Assembly: GCA_039649115.1 (NCBI GenBank)
Contig: JBBWZQ010000040.1
Location: forward strand, 35,429 to 99,428
Source of the DNA: DATEJJ01 sp039649115
GTDB lineage: Bacteria; Actinomycetota; Actinomycetes; Mycobacteriales; Micromonosporaceae
Direction: 5' to 3'
Length of the DNA: 64,000 nt
In this document: positions 63,827 to 64,000 of the stretch, one piece after another
Layout of the letters: every line of letters begins with the position of its first letter
How positions within the stretch are numbered: position 1 is the first letter of the stretch
Program-made: the position numbers and the translations under genes
The notes under the pieces: model-generated
The model's input: only the letters and a program-made list of their open reading frames with translations
The model's database searches: none
What the model was told of the DNA's origin: nothing

Positions 63827-64000
63827 TCAGCAGCCCACAACGCGGCAGGCGTCGAGCGCCCGTTCGATCTGCCGGGGCGAGACGAAGTAGTGCGGGGACG
63901 CGCGGACGACCGCGTCCAGGCCCCGCCTGGTCATGTCGAGCAGGGTCGAGCTCGCACCGCTCGTGCTGACGGTGATCCCCTTGTCCCCCAGACGCTCCTT
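63827..64000 (-). CDS. Class V aminotransferase-like protein, C-terminal end (5' part outside window)
   Basis: The last 57 codons of a frame that enters from the right edge (KERLGDKGITVSTSGA ... RASPHYFVSPRQIERALDACR). The RASPHYFVS segment and a closing helix are typical of the C terminus of class V PLP aminotransferases (cysteine desulfurase/isopenicillin N epimerase group). The PLP lysine lies outside the window. It lacks a start in this window. Confidence 0.65.
   Translation of the reverse strand, partial: KERLGDKGITVSTSGASSTLLDMTRRGLDAVVRASPHYFVSPRQIERALDACRVVGC

Overview
The window is high-GC actinobacterial DNA, about 64 kb and gene-dense. It holds roughly 60 protein genes, short intergenic gaps, many GTG starts and 1-4 nt gene overlaps. 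I saw no rRNA, tRNA, insertion sequence or CRISPR array.

The two ends do not look like the same genome. The hexamer GGTACC occurs about 58 times in bases 1-36,001 and only about 4 times in 36,002-64,000 (counted by eye). The left part resembles Micromonosporaceae and the right part resembles Pseudonocardiales of the Lentzea/Saccharothrix kind; these names are inference from style and gene order. The change falls inside or just upstream of gltB, which is itself an unbroken reading frame, and the conserved order lgt-gltB-gltD-pyk is kept across it. A chimeric assembly or a homologous exchange at gltB are both possible.

Left part (1 to about 36 kb): the end of an Eis-like acetyltransferase; a secreted papain-like protease with five IPT/TIG repeats; a diguanylate cyclase fused to a worn-out HD-GYP domain; cobalamin-dependent IcmF with a divergent MarR gene; a LigD-like phosphoesterase with a decayed ligase half; a ROK kinase; SthA transhydrogenase; a two-RCK potassium channel; a PAS-GGDEF-EAL protein; a PrpE-type synthetase; two small proteins with Rho-N/SAP-like modules; a glycosyltransferase; DUF72; topoisomerase IB; and a MarR-ABC exporter operon divergent from an aromatic amino acid decarboxylase, sharing a clear operator palindrome. 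It ends with the minus-strand block tesB-pyk-gltD-gltB.

Right part (about 36 to 64 kb): a his-trp-lgt-glt supra-operon on the minus strand (hisD-hisC-hisB ... hisH-hisA-hisF-hisI-trpE-trpM-trpC-trpB-trpA-lgt), broken by plus-strand islands: kptA-soxR, a PPOX enzyme plus an HTH-Clp_N protein, a TetR regulator, and a B12 riboswitch-btuFCD unit with a DctA/TAXI/two-component group. HisA is probably the dual HisA/TrpF enzyme PriA, since no trpF is present here. A split transketolase sits between hisB and hisH and looks dead: its N-terminal gene carries an in-frame amber codon and its C-terminal gene lacks about 100 internal residues including the cofactor glutamate.

The most noteworthy regulatory finds are two perfect tandem palindromes (CGTCAAC-N5-GTTGACG) laid over the promoter of the HTH-Clp_N gene, a SoxR box between soxR and the broken transketolase, and the MarR palindrome at 27.27 kb.
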